Source: Pomacea canaliculata
Lineage: Eukaryota; Mollusca; Gastropoda; Architaenioglossa; Ampullariidae
Assembly (NCBI RefSeq): GCF_003073045.1
Contig: NC_037590.1
Location: 20,177,708-20,241,707 of the forward strand
Direction: 5' to 3'
DNA length: 64,000 bases
Below are positions 22,501 to 35,295 of the stretch, piece by piece. Position 1 is the stretch's first letter. Each line of letters begins with the position of its first letter. The notes under the pieces are model-generated. The model was not told where the DNA came from. It was given only the letters and a program-made list of their open reading frames with translations, and did not search any database. The position numbers and the translations under genes were made by a program.

Positions 22501-25500
22501 ACCTTACATGTTAGTGATACACAACTCCTGGAAATACCAGGTTAACGACAAGGTAGTAATTTAATGCTGAGAGATTTTTTTTACAATTGAATAATCACAG
22601 AATTTTAACTCCGCATTAGATATCAATCGAATTAAAAAAAAGTAATGCTTTGAACCTGCCGAAGGGAAATACTTGGTCAAGATTACTGCAGAAGATTTTC
22701 CATTGTGCACAGATATCAAATAACTCCGCAGGTTAATTGAAGACATTTAGCTGAAATTATCTAAACAAAAAAAAAAGTAAACAAAAACTCAAGTACTAAC
22801 TAAGCAGCTGTTGAATAAAGTTTGTGCGGTCCCTTCTAGTGTCAAAGATGATTTTTGCGTTAGACACAAATTTATTTTGGAGGTCATGCTGGGAGTTGAC
22901 AAGAATTCCCAAAGCTGTGCCCGTAATCACATCCATGGTAAAGGCCCCACAATACCTGGAAACAAATAGAAATTTCAAAAAACATCTCATGGAGTTAGTC
23001 ATCATCTGAACGTGATCAGAAGGATACTTGGCTACATAACAGTGAGCTTTAAATAAAATAGACAGACAGACAGGACTTTTCTCTTGTAGGATAAATATAA
23101 CACCGATAATAAACAATTTAGTTATGTGGATGGATGATTTATCCAGCTCAGTTCGGTCAACAGGCAAGGTAAAGTGCGTTAGGCAGTTACAACCTATAAA
23201 AGTTAAATGAAAAATAATAATTAGACAACTCACTCTTTCACCATTATTTTTCCACCATTGCGGGCGATCTTCAGCATGTTTTCCGTCAGAACCTCGCTAC
23301 AGCGATTAATGTAATTCTCCATCTAGACGATTAGAATCAAAACAGTCAAAACAAAAGTGCTTATATATTTAGGACACAGGCACATATCTATCCTCGCATA
23401 CACAGAATATACATATTGCCATCCACGTGCATGCATACGAGCACACAGTTAAGAAATATAGACATGCATTACATTCATGTATTTATTAATATAAAGGAAT
23501 AATAAAAGATTACCAGACGAAGTTTTCCGGAAGTAAAAGTTGGTGTGATTATGTTTCTGATTCTTCTCCAGTCATGTCCCCGGGCAAAAAAGACAGTCTT
23601 CTGGAAAGTTTTATCGTTAACCGTGTCCTGAAAACATAAGATTTAAAAATCCTGTTTAGGTCCAGAAATCCCATTAAAGAGACAAATAAAACTACTTTTC
23701 TGAGTGAAATATATCGATAATACATGATAAATGGAAACAACAAAGAACCATCCTGACATTCTTTTTTTTAGATGTTCTGTTTATGGAAATAAGGGATGAA
23801 AGTATAGTCTGTGCAATAACAAAGAAGATAATAAAGGGAGAATTATAAAAGAAACTTAAAAAGTAAAAGATTAAACAAGAAAATAAACAAAGATCACTAG
23901 GGCTGGGAAGAACACACCTAAAAGCCATGAGAGATGAGAAAAGGGAGGAAGGACTGCTGGATACCAAAGCTAGATGGTCATTTAATGAGAAATAGTTAAT
24001 ATGTGTTTTTTTGTAAGCTAGGGAGGAGAAAGTATACTAACAAAAAGATTATAAAACAAAAGAGGAGAAAATCTGTAACTAGTAGGCTGATAAATGTTAT
24101 AGTAGATACAATTTCTGTGGCCTGATCTTACAGGAAGTCACACTAACACTTTTTGTAAAGCAAAAGCGCATTAAGTTAGGACTGTCTTTTGTTCCTTTAT
24201 TATCATGACTCATTTCAAAGTGGTTTTAGAAAATGAATAGAATCTTCTGTAGCATGCAGTGTAGCTCTAGTAAATATGTATAAGACACAGCTCTGTGAAA
24301 CACTTGCATAAGGTAGTTCTTACATGTCTGTCTGCAAAGTGAGGAAACTCCTTCACCATCACCTCTCTTAAGATGTCCAGGTCGTTTGTAACAAGCATGG
24401 GCTGGCTGTTTCTATAAATTCTGTGGGAACAGACAAAAAATTATACCAAATAATGTCAGTCATCTCTGTAGTATAAAACAAAAGAGAAACTTACTTATAT
24501 TTTCCTATAAGACTACACAAAAGAACATTTGTACACAGAATATACTGACAGGTTTACAATAGCAACATACCCACCTGAACTATAGTGATATGCAGCAAGT
24601 AGTTGTATGTGTAGACAATAATTTATATATTCTTACCCGTATACACGGCCATATGCTTTCGACCACTCTCTTAAACAGTTCGCCAGACCCTGTTAAAAAA
24701 CCATAATATAAGAAAAATAGGGTATAAACCTCTCTTGGAATCTTAAGATTTTGACTGGTCCAATCGAAAATGATTCTCAGCAACTCTAATAATGTTCTAC
24801 TTGAATCTGCAATGTATTATTTCCAAGATTTTGTGGTTTATTGCAAGATTATAAAAAGAACACATTGTTATTTTTTTCTGTTTCTTGATGAATGTGTATC
24901 AAGAGTCTTGTGTGTGAAAAGGACGGACAAAAGAAAGATACATTCAGAGGAAGAGAGAGAGAGAGCGACAGAGAGAGAGAGAGACAGAGAGAGAGACAGA
25001 GAATGGACTTGGTAATGGATAGAATTAAGGTTTCTGCAAATGTAGACCATAATCATGAATTGTTAGACACGTCTGAGCACAAGACTACCCTCACTTTGTT
25101 TTGCATCTGCCACTGGTTACCAAAGATAAGTTGGGGCTTAGGTCCAGGTATTCCCCTCGAAGCTCCAGAAATTGTACGATCTCATGCCTTTCCTGTAGAA
25201 AGGGACCTGAACAATAACACTGATCCTATGCTTCTTATTTACGCTAATGTACACTAATTTAATGTACACTTTATACGCTTAAGTGCTAGAGTGCATGAGT
25301 AAATGAGTAAGCGGGTGAATGAGTAAATGAAGTTTCTGAACAAATTCCAGTCACAGTAGGCTTGTATTCATCTTATATTGCTCTTTGGTGACTTAGTTAA
25401 AACTATTATGGTACATGAATAAAACCAGTGTTTAAACTAACAAGAGTAAAACCTTTGGAGTAAGTATATAACATGTACGTTAATGATTTCAAGAGGGAGA

Positions 25501-25579
25501 CTGACCAGTAGAGGAGTAGAATCACCAGTGGCAACAAGAGGAGAAGCAGAGGGATGTCTACACCAAACATAGTCTCCAT
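19597..25579 (-). pseudogene. Gene C: CYP3-clan cytochrome P450, 14 exons, one-base insertion in exon 2
   Basis: Exons (minus) are 25506-25579, 25095-25192, 24637-24689, 24324-24420, 23514-23627, 23234-23322, 22801-22955, 22208-22341, 21816-21897, 21272-21429, 20978-21066, 20397-20534, 20044-20206 and 19597-19692. All splice sites look usable. Motifs are the anchor METMFGVDIP, WRRIR near 127, AGYETT near 315-320, ETLR near 371-374, PERF, and the complete heme loop FGFGPRLCIGKRL with Cys near 451. Exon 2 is 98 bases where every paralog has 97: an extra base near 25161-25163, in the codons for SSRGIPGP, shifts the frame and gives a TAA about ten codons on. Ignoring it, the product would be 512 residues. 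The rest of the gene shows no decay, so a recent mutation or a sequence error are both possible. Exons 11-13 are unusually close to those of gene B. Confidence 0.88.
24951..25003. repeat. (GA)n microsatellite in gene C intron 2
   Basis: A run of gagaga interrupted by occasional c. It creates spurious Arg/Glu and Ser/Leu-rich frames on the two strands. Confidence 0.85.
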
Positions 25580-26322
25580 GATGGTGTGCTGGTCAGTCAG
25601 TCGGGGCTAGACTATGATGTCGGCTATGTAACCTATCACAGTCCAAGGTTCGCTTATATTGTTGTTCTTCACAGCAGACGAGCAATGAATAGAAAAGTTT
25701 CTTCCCCTGCGGCTAGTGCTAACAAATTCTTCAGAATTATGTTTATGCTTCAAACTTTACTCCTTATGCAGTTCACTGCGCCAAACACTGAGCTGACTTT
25801 GGGGCTCACACCTGCTTTATATGCGACTGCGATGTACATGACCTTTGTCGTTCTGAGGCAGTCGTCAAGTGGCGTACCCATAATGTACTTGAAATAGTAA
25901 GTACAAACAGTATCAAGCGAACTGAACAAAAGCTAGACATCGAATAGGTTCATTTAGTCGGACAGTTCAGAGTTTATTTTTACATTATTTCTTTAACTCT
26001 AAAAATTTTGCCGACCAACTTACAAATAATTTATCACCTAACTATACTCACAATCCTAATGCCTGTAAGTTCCATTCTTTATTGACATCAACAAATTATT
26101 AGATGAGGTCAGTTTGTTATTACTTAGGACGGTAATCTAGAAGAATTAAGAGGATGTGTATATGTGTGTGGAGGAGGTTTTCCTATATATATGTATAAGC
26201 AAATATGTGTGTGTTGGAGGTATTAGTTATATATAAGCAGATATGAGTATATATATATATGTGTGTGTGTGGGGGTGACATACAGATATACACAATGACT
26301 TGCTAATTAAGTAGGTGATGTA
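25580..26322. other. Proximal 5' flank of gene C
   Basis: Non-coding. It holds the core promoter region, the hAT empty site near 25875-25892 and, at its far end, TG/TA-rich simple sequence (26160-26290). Confidence 0.5.
25653..25658 (-). promoter_or_regulatory. Probable TATA box of gene C
   Basis: TATAAG on the minus strand 74 bases before the ATG at 25579, in the same conserved block as in gene A (GAACA before it, CCTTGG and GTGATAGG after it). Confidence 0.5.
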
Positions 26323-26544
26323 AGGTGACCAGACGTTTCGGGGGCGAAAGCGGGACACGTGCCGATGATGGTGTCGTCACCGTCAAAAAACGCCGAAAAA
26401 AGTGATTTTTAAAGACAACCGGGACATTTAATGGACTTGCCAGAAAGCCAGAAAGCGGGACATTGGGCGTCCAGCCCGATGAGCAGGCGGGACACGAGGT
26501 CAAAAGCGGGACTGTCCCGCCTAAAGCGGGACGTCTGGTCACCA
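26323..26544. mobile_element. Compact TA-flanked MITE (222 bp)
   Basis: The ends AGGTGACCAGACGT and ACGTCTGGTCACCA are inverted repeats, flanked by TA at 26321-26322 and 26545-26546. The interior has repeated GCGGGAC motifs in both orientations. It is the same family as the interrupted copy at 4532-6320 and carries no coding capacity. Confidence 0.75.
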
Positions 26545-28440
26545 TATGATGCCTCGGATACGACTGCTCGATGTAAAGAAAGAACGAGGCACGTAATCGG
26601 GTTTTCGTTGTTTCTAAAAATAGCAACGGGTGTCCCCGCTGCCAGTAGCGGAGAGCTAATGGAGTCTGACTAGAGCTCTGTGCATGCGGAATCCCATGAA
26701 CGTGTATTTAATAATATAAGGGGATATAAGTTCGTGATGAGAGTGACTAGCAGGCGTCTCAAACTGACCAACAATGAATTTGTGAGAAAAGCTCATAAAT
26801 ATAGTATTACAAAGGCCTTAATCAACAGGTAAAGTGACAATATTGGAACTGCATAACTTTGTTTGATAGTACACTTCAGTAATTTGCACAAAACCCATAT
26901 CTTTTGATCTACTTAAATATTAAAGTTACTGCTGGTTAACGAGTATTTAAACGTTTTCTTTGTCTTCTAAAACTGAGTATTTAACGGATAGTGACTGATG
27001 GGGGTTTCAGCTCGCAAGAACAATCTGTTTGGACTGAATTATCAAACCTGCCAGTGGTAAAGCCCGCAAAGCACCACTGGTGTAATGTAATGGCAATGGA
27101 TGCACCAGGTATTGTGTGGCCCTATGTTATCAGAGAGAACAGTGTTGTATTTGTGTAATACCCGACTGTTCCTTGTACTGTATATACAGCTAATAGCCGC
27201 CTTTATCTCACCTCACTCATCAGCATTAGGCTGATGGAGATGAGCATTATACTGTCTTTAGGCTCTGGCCGTTTTTTTAATCTGTCGAGGTTTTGACAAT
27301 CAAGGTGGGGGAATCACATGATATCGGGAATCACGTGATCTCGGACTCCTTTCAAAAGTCGGAGATCCAACTTTAAATGCTGTTTAGCCAGATGGTTACA
27401 CACGACGTCTCCAGGAGTAAAGAGACATGACTGTCATCAACTACGACCAATTTAAACATCAGACCATCTTGTCTCATAATGGAGCCATGACAGTCACAGT
27501 TCTTGTTGCTGCTGAGAGTCGGGACTGGGGCTCTCAGCGCTCTAGAAACAGAACAACAGCAGTTTATCATTTTAAGAAAGTGTCGCATGCTTCATCGAGG
27601 CTACACTTCATTAGCCGATGTGTTTCTCTCTGACTCGTAATCAGGTGAGATGTACCAAAGACTAAAGATTATACAGGGTCCTGTTCATGTGATCATGTCT
27701 ACATACCGAGTGAGAAACGCGTGGAAGTCTTAGAAAATACTTTGTTTTTGGGTTTAGAATTACAAGTTGATGGAGTTCTGTCTTATCCAAACCTCCATCG
27801 TTTTGGGAGGAGTACATAATTTCTGTCAGTGGCTTTCTGTGTCTCGTGTAATAAGTGTGACTGCTGACCTGAAACATCTCGTGACAAGAGAGTTTGATGA
27901 CTCGGTATACCAACTGAAACTAGTTTGTTTAGTGATGAAAAGAAAGTGGTGGTGTGGAGTTCGTCTGCGATGAGTGTAGTTATGTAGGTGAGTGACTTGT
28001 GTTCAAGCTTTCACGTTCCATTTAACGGAATAAAAGTTGCTGATGAATACATGAAAAGAGCAATTTTGGTTGTATCATCGTATGAAGTGTATTGTGAGAT
28101 CATACCTTAGCTGAGTCAGCAACAATGTGAGGGATATACGTATGTTCATTCTTTCTCCCTGTCTGTGGTGTGTGTTTACACGACTTGTTGTTTTGCAGTG
28201 ATACAACTTTAGTTGATGGCTCAGAGTAAAATACTTATTTTCCTATGTGTGTATGTGTGTATGTGTGTGTGGCGCTCCTTCACGTACCTTTTGTATGCTG
28301 ACCAACTTCACAAACTCATCAAAACGCAAACAGGATGGTCAGATTTTACTTAGAATAAAAATTGTTAGGCAACCCACAGATATACATTTATACCAGCCTT
28401 ATGCGGCTTATTTATTCTTATCAAATCTTTACTGTTTTTT
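26545..28440. other. Distal 5' flank of gene C, no gene
   Basis: Non-coding; the block around 27975-28020 (tatgtagg, tcaagctttcacgt) matches the distal flanks of genes A and B. A 17-bp direct repeat at about 27309-27342 contains TCACATGA and then TCACGTGA. TG-rich simple repeat lies near 28240-28272. Confidence 0.5.
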
Positions 28441-28720
28441 TTAAACCAACTATTAGGCTCATAGCTTTATGCTTGACACAACCTTGTCGAGTGACTGTCA
28501 TGAGAAGCACAGATCAGTTCATGGATCAATTAAAAGACTGAAATAGATAGACAGGAAGTGAGGTAAATAGGTATAAAGCGTGGGAAAAGAATAGCTGTAA
28601 ATAAACACAAGGTTAAAAGTATGAATGGTTGTCATATTTTTATTAACCCCTTCATGCATTCAGCCGCACACGCAAATATTATTGTGCATGCGAATAGTCA
28701 ACCTTCTCAATGTCGAGCAG
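28440..28720. repeat. Orphan copy of the gene C 3' flank
   Basis: Colinear with 18960-19185 (acaaccttgt, agtcgag or gtcgagt, gatcaa, aggtaa, agctgtaaataaaca, the cgtgca/gtgcatgc region and gttaacc/gtcaacc). No P450 exon follows it; gene D on the opposite strand begins about 430 bases on. It is best read as the first piece of a further A/B/C-type unit whose gene body was lost. Confidence 0.5.
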
Positions 28721-29013
28721 TCAGAATTGCTCAAGAGAGATCAAGAAACAAACTCACGAACACGAGTGAACAGACAATGTGTCTGTCATTCTTGTTACCG
28801 AGCTACCCGGAGGGCCCTCGGTGTGGTTGTGAGAGATCTCGAGTGATGGGAGACCCTCTTCTCTTCACCTGACCTCTCGCGATAAAGGTAGGTCACGGCC
28901 CTCTTTCTAGACTATTTCAAAACCTCAGGTCATAGATTCGTTCTAACCCTACTTATACTGCATTATCTTATCCAGCATCACACTCACATGATTATTTACA
29001 TAAGGCCCTACTG

Positions 29014-29020
29014 TATAAAA
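29014..29020 (+). promoter_or_regulatory. Probable TATA box of gene D
   Basis: TATAAAA, 134 bases before the ATG at 29154, leaving room for a 5' leader of about 100 bases. There is no paralog comparison for this promoter, so support is by motif and distance only. Confidence 0.45.
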
Positions 29021-29153
29021 ACCATTTTCAATTTACCAGCGCAAGATTTTGGGACAACATCACTCGGCATCTAAAAAAAAAAAAGAAAGAGAGAAGAAAG
29101 AAAACAAATTGTGACAGCTTCACTGCTTGACTGGAACGAAAGTTACCAAGAAG

Positions 29154-32100
29154 ATGGAAATTTTGGGGTTTGAACTACCCGTTTTTCTTTTACTGGTACC
29201 CCTGGCATCTTTGCTACTTTATGTGTAAGTATACCAACAAAACCAGAATGCTCAATTCGCATTTCAGTTGCAGGGAGTTTCATTTTTTTTGCAATTTGAC
29301 TGACAACCAACTCGCACATAACAACAGTGTGTTAATCCAGGGAGCTGGATGTTAAACTAGAAAATTTATTTTAAAATCTTAGTCTGTCTAGCTATTAGGT
29401 GTTTTTTTAAATTGTGTGAACCATGCTTGATGTAAATAATTTATTTTATATTCAGCTTACCTTAAGACATATATTTTTTTGCCGCACCCACAAAAGATAG
29501 GTCACAGCTTGAACTTGTATGCAATAAATAATTTTAATACATCAACTTCATTCATTTTGAAAGTTTTGAAAAAGTGTGTTGGCTGTCAATAAGATTAATG
29601 CTACTCGGCAGGCTTCATGGCACTACTGCAGTTTGTATCTCCTTAGCCCCGCACTTTGTTACACATTAACCATTAAAAACAAAAGAATATAACAATCAAA
29701 GTAATAATTAGTAACTAAAATATGCTACATTTCAACCTTGTCAAAGAAAAGTAACTCCATTACAGGGAATGTTTAACGAAGGGACAGTTTTCTCCCTTGA
29801 ATACTGTTTGACCTCAATGTTTTCTGAGATTTCTCAGTAGATGTTCTTTCAATCGTCCTTAGATGTACAAACTGTAGACAGGTCATGTCATTCGGTGAGT
29901 TGTATCAGTCCAGTTATATTCAAGGCTCTGTATGTTGCTAATTGAGCATGAAGAAGCCAATGAATTATTTTTATGTTCTTTCTTACGTGACAGGTATGGG
30001 ACATGGAATTTCGGGTACTGGAAGTCAAGAGGCGTTCCTGGCCCTCCCCCCACACCTTTCTTTGGTAACACTAGGAGTATGGTTTACAAGGTATTTGAAT
30101 GAAACCTTTATGCCCCTAATCTCAATTTTGTTCAATTTACCATGTATATATATATAGTTATGCATATAAAGAGACTCATTCGAGCCAAAAATAACCTTCT
30201 ATGAAACGTAGATTATTTTTTTCTACTCTACTACTATTGAAATAAATAAAATCAATCCTCTATTGACAGGGATTTGTGCAAAGTCTGTGGGCCTTTTCTA
30301 AACAGTATGGTCGCATTTATGGGTAAGTAGCATTGACTCTATCTATTTTGTTTTATTTGTCTGTCTGTTTGTCTGCAGAAAGTTAAAACAATTAAATTAT
30401 TTCATGATTTCAGCATCTACAGTGGTCAGAAGCCTATGCTTGTGATAAACGACCTTGACATTTTGAAGGAGGTCTTCGTTAAAGACTTCCATCATTTTAC
30501 AGACAGATTTGTGAGCTGAATTAATTGGTCAATCTTTTGTTAGCCTACGATACATACAAGATGTAAGATTAACTTATTTGGAAGAAGAACTTGCAAAACA
30601 CAGCAACACGATATGTATGTACGATGGGAGATTGAAAGGCTTAAAGCCATTAAATAAAGACATCAATCCTTAAAAAACAAGTTGTGGAGGAGATGGCAAC
30701 ATCCCGAGAAAAGCGAGTTTCAAAAGACCTCCTCCTACGAGCATCTGAAAGATTAGGGGACTAACTTTATCTGTCTCTTTTCTCTATTTTGATTGTATCT
30801 GTGTCCTTAGCCATTTGTAAAACTTGTTCTTACTATGTATATGCATAACCTACAGGAACGAAACAACCTTTCAGCACGAGAAATTCAGAAAGGTTTGTTC
30901 TTTGCAAGGGGAAGCGACTGGAGAAGAATCAGAAATATCGTAACACCGACTTTCAGTGCAGGAAAGCTGAAGCTGGTGAGTACAAACTATATAATACTAT
31001 AAAGCTACAGCTGTAACAGCTTTAGTACAGCTATAGTACTCCTACAGATTGAACATCATCACCACATATTTTTTCTTGTTGCGTTTTCTGCCAAAAAAAC
31101 AAACTTTTCTACTTAGATGAAAGTTAGCGAAACCAGTTTTAATCATGATTTTATTTAATGTTACAGGAAGCACAATTTTATTGCATGCTAGGATAAAAAA
31201 TGGTTTTGTTTTGAGAGGGTGATGAATCAAAGGGGATTTGGCAGCACATGTGGCATAACAACAAATTCTGCTATTGTATGACTTTAAGGTTTAAGGGAGT
31301 AAATTGTAAGTTCTTAAAGCATTAAAAGAAGAATAATCAGGAAAGAAATTAGATATAGGTTTGTTATTTCGCTCTGTGTAGATGGAGTACTACATCAATC
31401 GCTGCAGCACTGATTTGGCGACAAACATCGAAGAAATCTCTCAGACAGGTGGCCTGGTGGACGCCAAAGAGTGAGTCGTACAAATGTAGAACAACTTTTG
31501 TTCGAATTTCTCTGTACAGACCGTGTATATGACTGAGGTGTTCTTGCCGAGTAAACCAGGACAATCCAGTCCAATACTATGCATAGTATTTTATATATTT
31601 GAAATGTCATATGAAATGCCTTTATATTAAACAAACAGTTTGTATAACTCTACAGTTATCATACTTCTTACTGTTCCTATTCACCCCCAAGAGTTATCAT
31701 ACTACCACTAATTATTTATGTAACAGACAGTTCATATACTTTAAAGTAACACAACACAAGAAATTAATACAGTAGCACAAATATAAAACTACTTAAGAAA
31801 GGCGAGATGGAGTGGTGATAGCAGTTGGGGGAAAGGTCCCATCAGCTGTTGAAGGTATCCACGAAAGAGGTAAATCTTTAAAATCTTGGAAGGTGATCGC
31901 TGTGAAAGGCTGCATAGTCAAGATATTCCAGACACTGAAGCAAAAGGAATCCACTCATTATTACATCATTTATGTGTCTGTCAACAAGAAGCGTGGCAGC
32001 AATGAATGTATATCCTTAAAGGAACGAGTGACAGCAAAAAGTGACATGGGTCACGGGTCACGGGTGGAGACTGAGCTAAACATCTGGTTATCAGATACTT

Positions 32101-33687
32101 TGGGGCCTACACCATGGACGCCATAGCAGGCACGGCGTTCGGCCTTGTGGTCAACTCGCAGAAGGACCTCAGCGAACCTTTCGTCACCAACGCCAAGAAA
32201 ATCATGACCGGAGGAGGACGACTCTCGATCTTAGGCGTCATCTTGAGTGAGTCAAAAATGTTTGAAGTTGTATGTCTGCTAGTTTGAAAATCACATTTTA
32301 GAATGCCTTCTATGCTAGTTTTACATAAATAATGAACATAAACATGTATCTTGAAAAATTAAAAATAATCAAGGTTTTGCTCTTGTTTACTTTTCGCAGT
32401 ATTGGTGCCGCGTTTGGCGCCAGTCCTCCACTTTTTGAAAAGAAAGTTTTTCATGGAGGAGACTGTTCAGTTCTTTCTCCAGAGCATCTACAGGATGATG
32501 GAGGAACGAAAACAAGATCAGTTAAACCAGGTATGGCACCCTTTATACGGTCTTGGTGTGTTAAAACAAACCCCGACTTATTTTCTCTGAAAATGTCACG
32601 TGAATTGATGACCTTTGTATAAAAGCTATGAAGTTTCTTTACACCGCTGGGCGCTGGGGTTTTACTTTGGTTTTATCTTGTAATGCCAGGGGTTGATTTG
32701 CACGTTTGCAGAGGAAACCAGACTTCTTACAGTTGCTTCTAAATGCCGAGGCAACTGAAGACTTTCCTTTGACGACCGGCAGTGAAAAGCGTGAGTTTGA
32801 GAGAACGTTTCATACCTATATGTTACACAGATGGCTCCTTTGTTTACCCAGTCTATTACCTGCAAAAAATAAAACATCTTGTGACTGAAGCTGCGCAAAA
32901 ACTTACCTACCCAATGGAAAAACTGCAACAAATATTTGTCGCTGGGTTTTTGATGGCTTAGAATGTTTCTTGTAGAAATAAAATTTTTATTTTTCTAAAA
33001 TGTTAAGAATAATGAACAAAGGTCTTGAAAACAGGTAAAAACCCCACTTCATGAACACCAATACCAAGATTCAAAAGGTATTTCAACCAAGCTGCACAAA
33101 AACTAATCGTCAACAAAAAAACGGAAGTATTAAAATCTATTGTGATGTAAATTGCAAACTGAGATATTAAAAAACTATGTAACAAAAGAGATGATGCTCA
33201 GGTCTGACGAAAGAAGAAATCGCTGGCCAAGCTTTCATCTTCTTTGTCGCTGGCTATGAAACGACATCAACAGCGCTCCAGTACCTGTTCTACAACCTGG
33301 CCAAGTTCCCGGAGCTCCAAGAGAGAATTGTTGATGAAATCGAAAACATAGTTGGAGACGTACGTTTAGATGTTCCTTAGTTTAGTCTTCATTGTGATTA
33401 TGACTATATTTGCTTTATATGACTACTTGTATAATCCAATAATAATTCTAGCCCTACAGGACATAATATAGGAAACTAGTCAAGTGAAGTACTCAAAGGT
33501 AACACATTATTATTACCACCATCTAGTACCACTAGCACTGCAACTCTTCCAAGCACCATTGCCATTACTGCCACTATTACTGCACTATCACAGCTCTACC
33601 ACTACTGAAAATAATAATAGTAGATGATGATGATGATGATGATGATGATTGATGGATGATGGATGATGATTGATGATTGATGATGAT

Positions 33688-33734
<47 letters not shown>

Positions 33735-35295
33735 CATGTCAACGTAAAAGACATCGAAAAATTTAGATAAAAACAGACATATTTGGAAACTTTTGGTAAC
33801 ACACCATGGTCTGCACAAACGGTTGTGAAATTGTTCGGTCTACAGAGAACGCCCACGTATGACGATGTTGGGAAACTGAAACTTCTGGAGCAGACAATTT
33901 ACGAAACTCTACGTCTGTATCCTCCAGTCTCTGTGTAAGTCTTCTTTGAGTTTGATGGGACTTGGCTTAGAAATATTAAAGGTACGACAGAACTACAACA
34001 AAAAGCCCAATTATAAGTTAAAACCCTTACTTAAAAGAAAAATAAATAAAAATTAAAGACCATAAAAAAATTCTCAAAACAATAAAAACAACAAAACGAA
34101 ACAAACTTGTCACGAACCTGAGGAATAGAGAAAGATAATATAAAGGGATATTGGAATAAACGATGGTTAATATTGTAAAGGTGAAAAAGAGACTGTTAAA
34201 GATTACTTAATGCTCCCGAAAGTTAAAAAAAGTCCTCATTGTCTACAGGAATCCTAATAAATTCTAAATTGAGGTAAGAGTCTGAAATAGCCACGAATAA
34301 TAAGAACAAAGCTGACGGAGCAAACCTGTGAAGATCTCAGGATGTAAGCAAAAATACATTTATTCACATTTACACATTTCTTCCCTGCAGAATAACCAGA
34401 GTTGCATCTGAAACTGTGACTATTAATGGACTGAAGATAGAGAAGGGCACTGGGGTTATGATCCCAATTTGCGACATCTCGAGGGATCCAGAATACTTCC
34501 CAGACCCTCTTGACTTCAAACCTGAAAGGTAGGCAGAACATTTAATGTAACATGTAAGCCATGCAATAGAATGTTTAGATATCAATCCGCCATTGCTTGA
34601 ATCTGGAAGCTATCAAAAGATGTTGATTTATACACAAGCCTAAGTGGTTTGTAACTGAAGTTTTTTAGCTAAATGGACTTTCGAAATTTTGATTATGTTA
34701 TTAAGTAAATATTTTCAACTTCAGGTTTTCGGACAGCAATAAAGGTGAAATGAATCCTGTTTCCTTTCTACCATTTGGTTTCGGACCTCGTCTGTGTGTG
34801 GGGATGCGCTTGGCGCTGCTGGAGGTCAAGATGGCCGCGGTGCACGTGCTGCGGAAGGTCCGCTGCGTCTGGACAGATGATCTTCCGGTATAGTTGCATG
34901 GCGTCTGTACATTTTGAACCCACTGTTGAAAATATGTTTTAGCCTTGCCGTTAGACAGGACAGGGATGTCTAGACATCACCTAGGTTGCTGTATCCCATA
35001 ATGGTTTTAGTCAGGTGACTTGAGTGACACGCAGCTGTTGTCAAGCAGGACGTTGTTTTTAGTGGCAGCTGTTTTGTTTTGACTCTTCTGCCATGTCATG
35101 TTAGTGACACTACAGCGTCACGACACAGTTTCTAATAATGACATAATGTCACATGCCAGTTAATCTGTTTAGTTCTTTTGTTGACAGGAAACAATGACAT
35201 TTAGGGCAACGGGTGGACTGCTCCACCCTGAGAAGCCTATCAAGATTAAAGTTGAGCTGCGTCAGCCACGCCACGCTCTCCCACATGCCACGTGA
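29154..35295 (+). CDS. Gene D: CYP3-clan cytochrome P450, intact, 514 aa
   Basis: Microsomal P450 monooxygenase, CYP3A-like; the reaction would be NADPH-P450-reductase-driven oxidation of a lipophilic substrate that cannot be named. Exons are 29154-29224, 29994-30090, 30270-30322, 30414-30510, 30856-30975, 31382-31470, 32095-32246, 32400-32530, 32712-32790, 33202-33359, 33846-33934, 34391-34528, 34725-34887 and 35188-35295, all GT-AG, total 1545 bases with TGA. Residues 1-23 form the membrane anchor; the hinge GVPGPPPTP, WRRIR 128-132, the I-helix AGYETT 313-318, ETLR 369-372, PERF 423-426 and FGFGPRLCVG 442-451 (Cys449) are all canonical. The C-terminal tail is four residues longer than in the paralogs and His/Pro-rich. 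Exon lengths group it with gene E. It is the first plus-strand gene, head to head with gene C. Confidence 0.95.
33622..33733. repeat. (GAT)n microsatellite in gene D intron 10
   Basis: Imperfect then perfect GAT repeats over about 110 bases. The opposite strand reads as a poly-His frame, which is an artefact. Confidence 0.9.

Noticed and set aside
33588-33818. Minus-strand frame with a poly-His run
   Set aside because: It is the reverse reading of a GAT microsatellite inside gene D intron 10.
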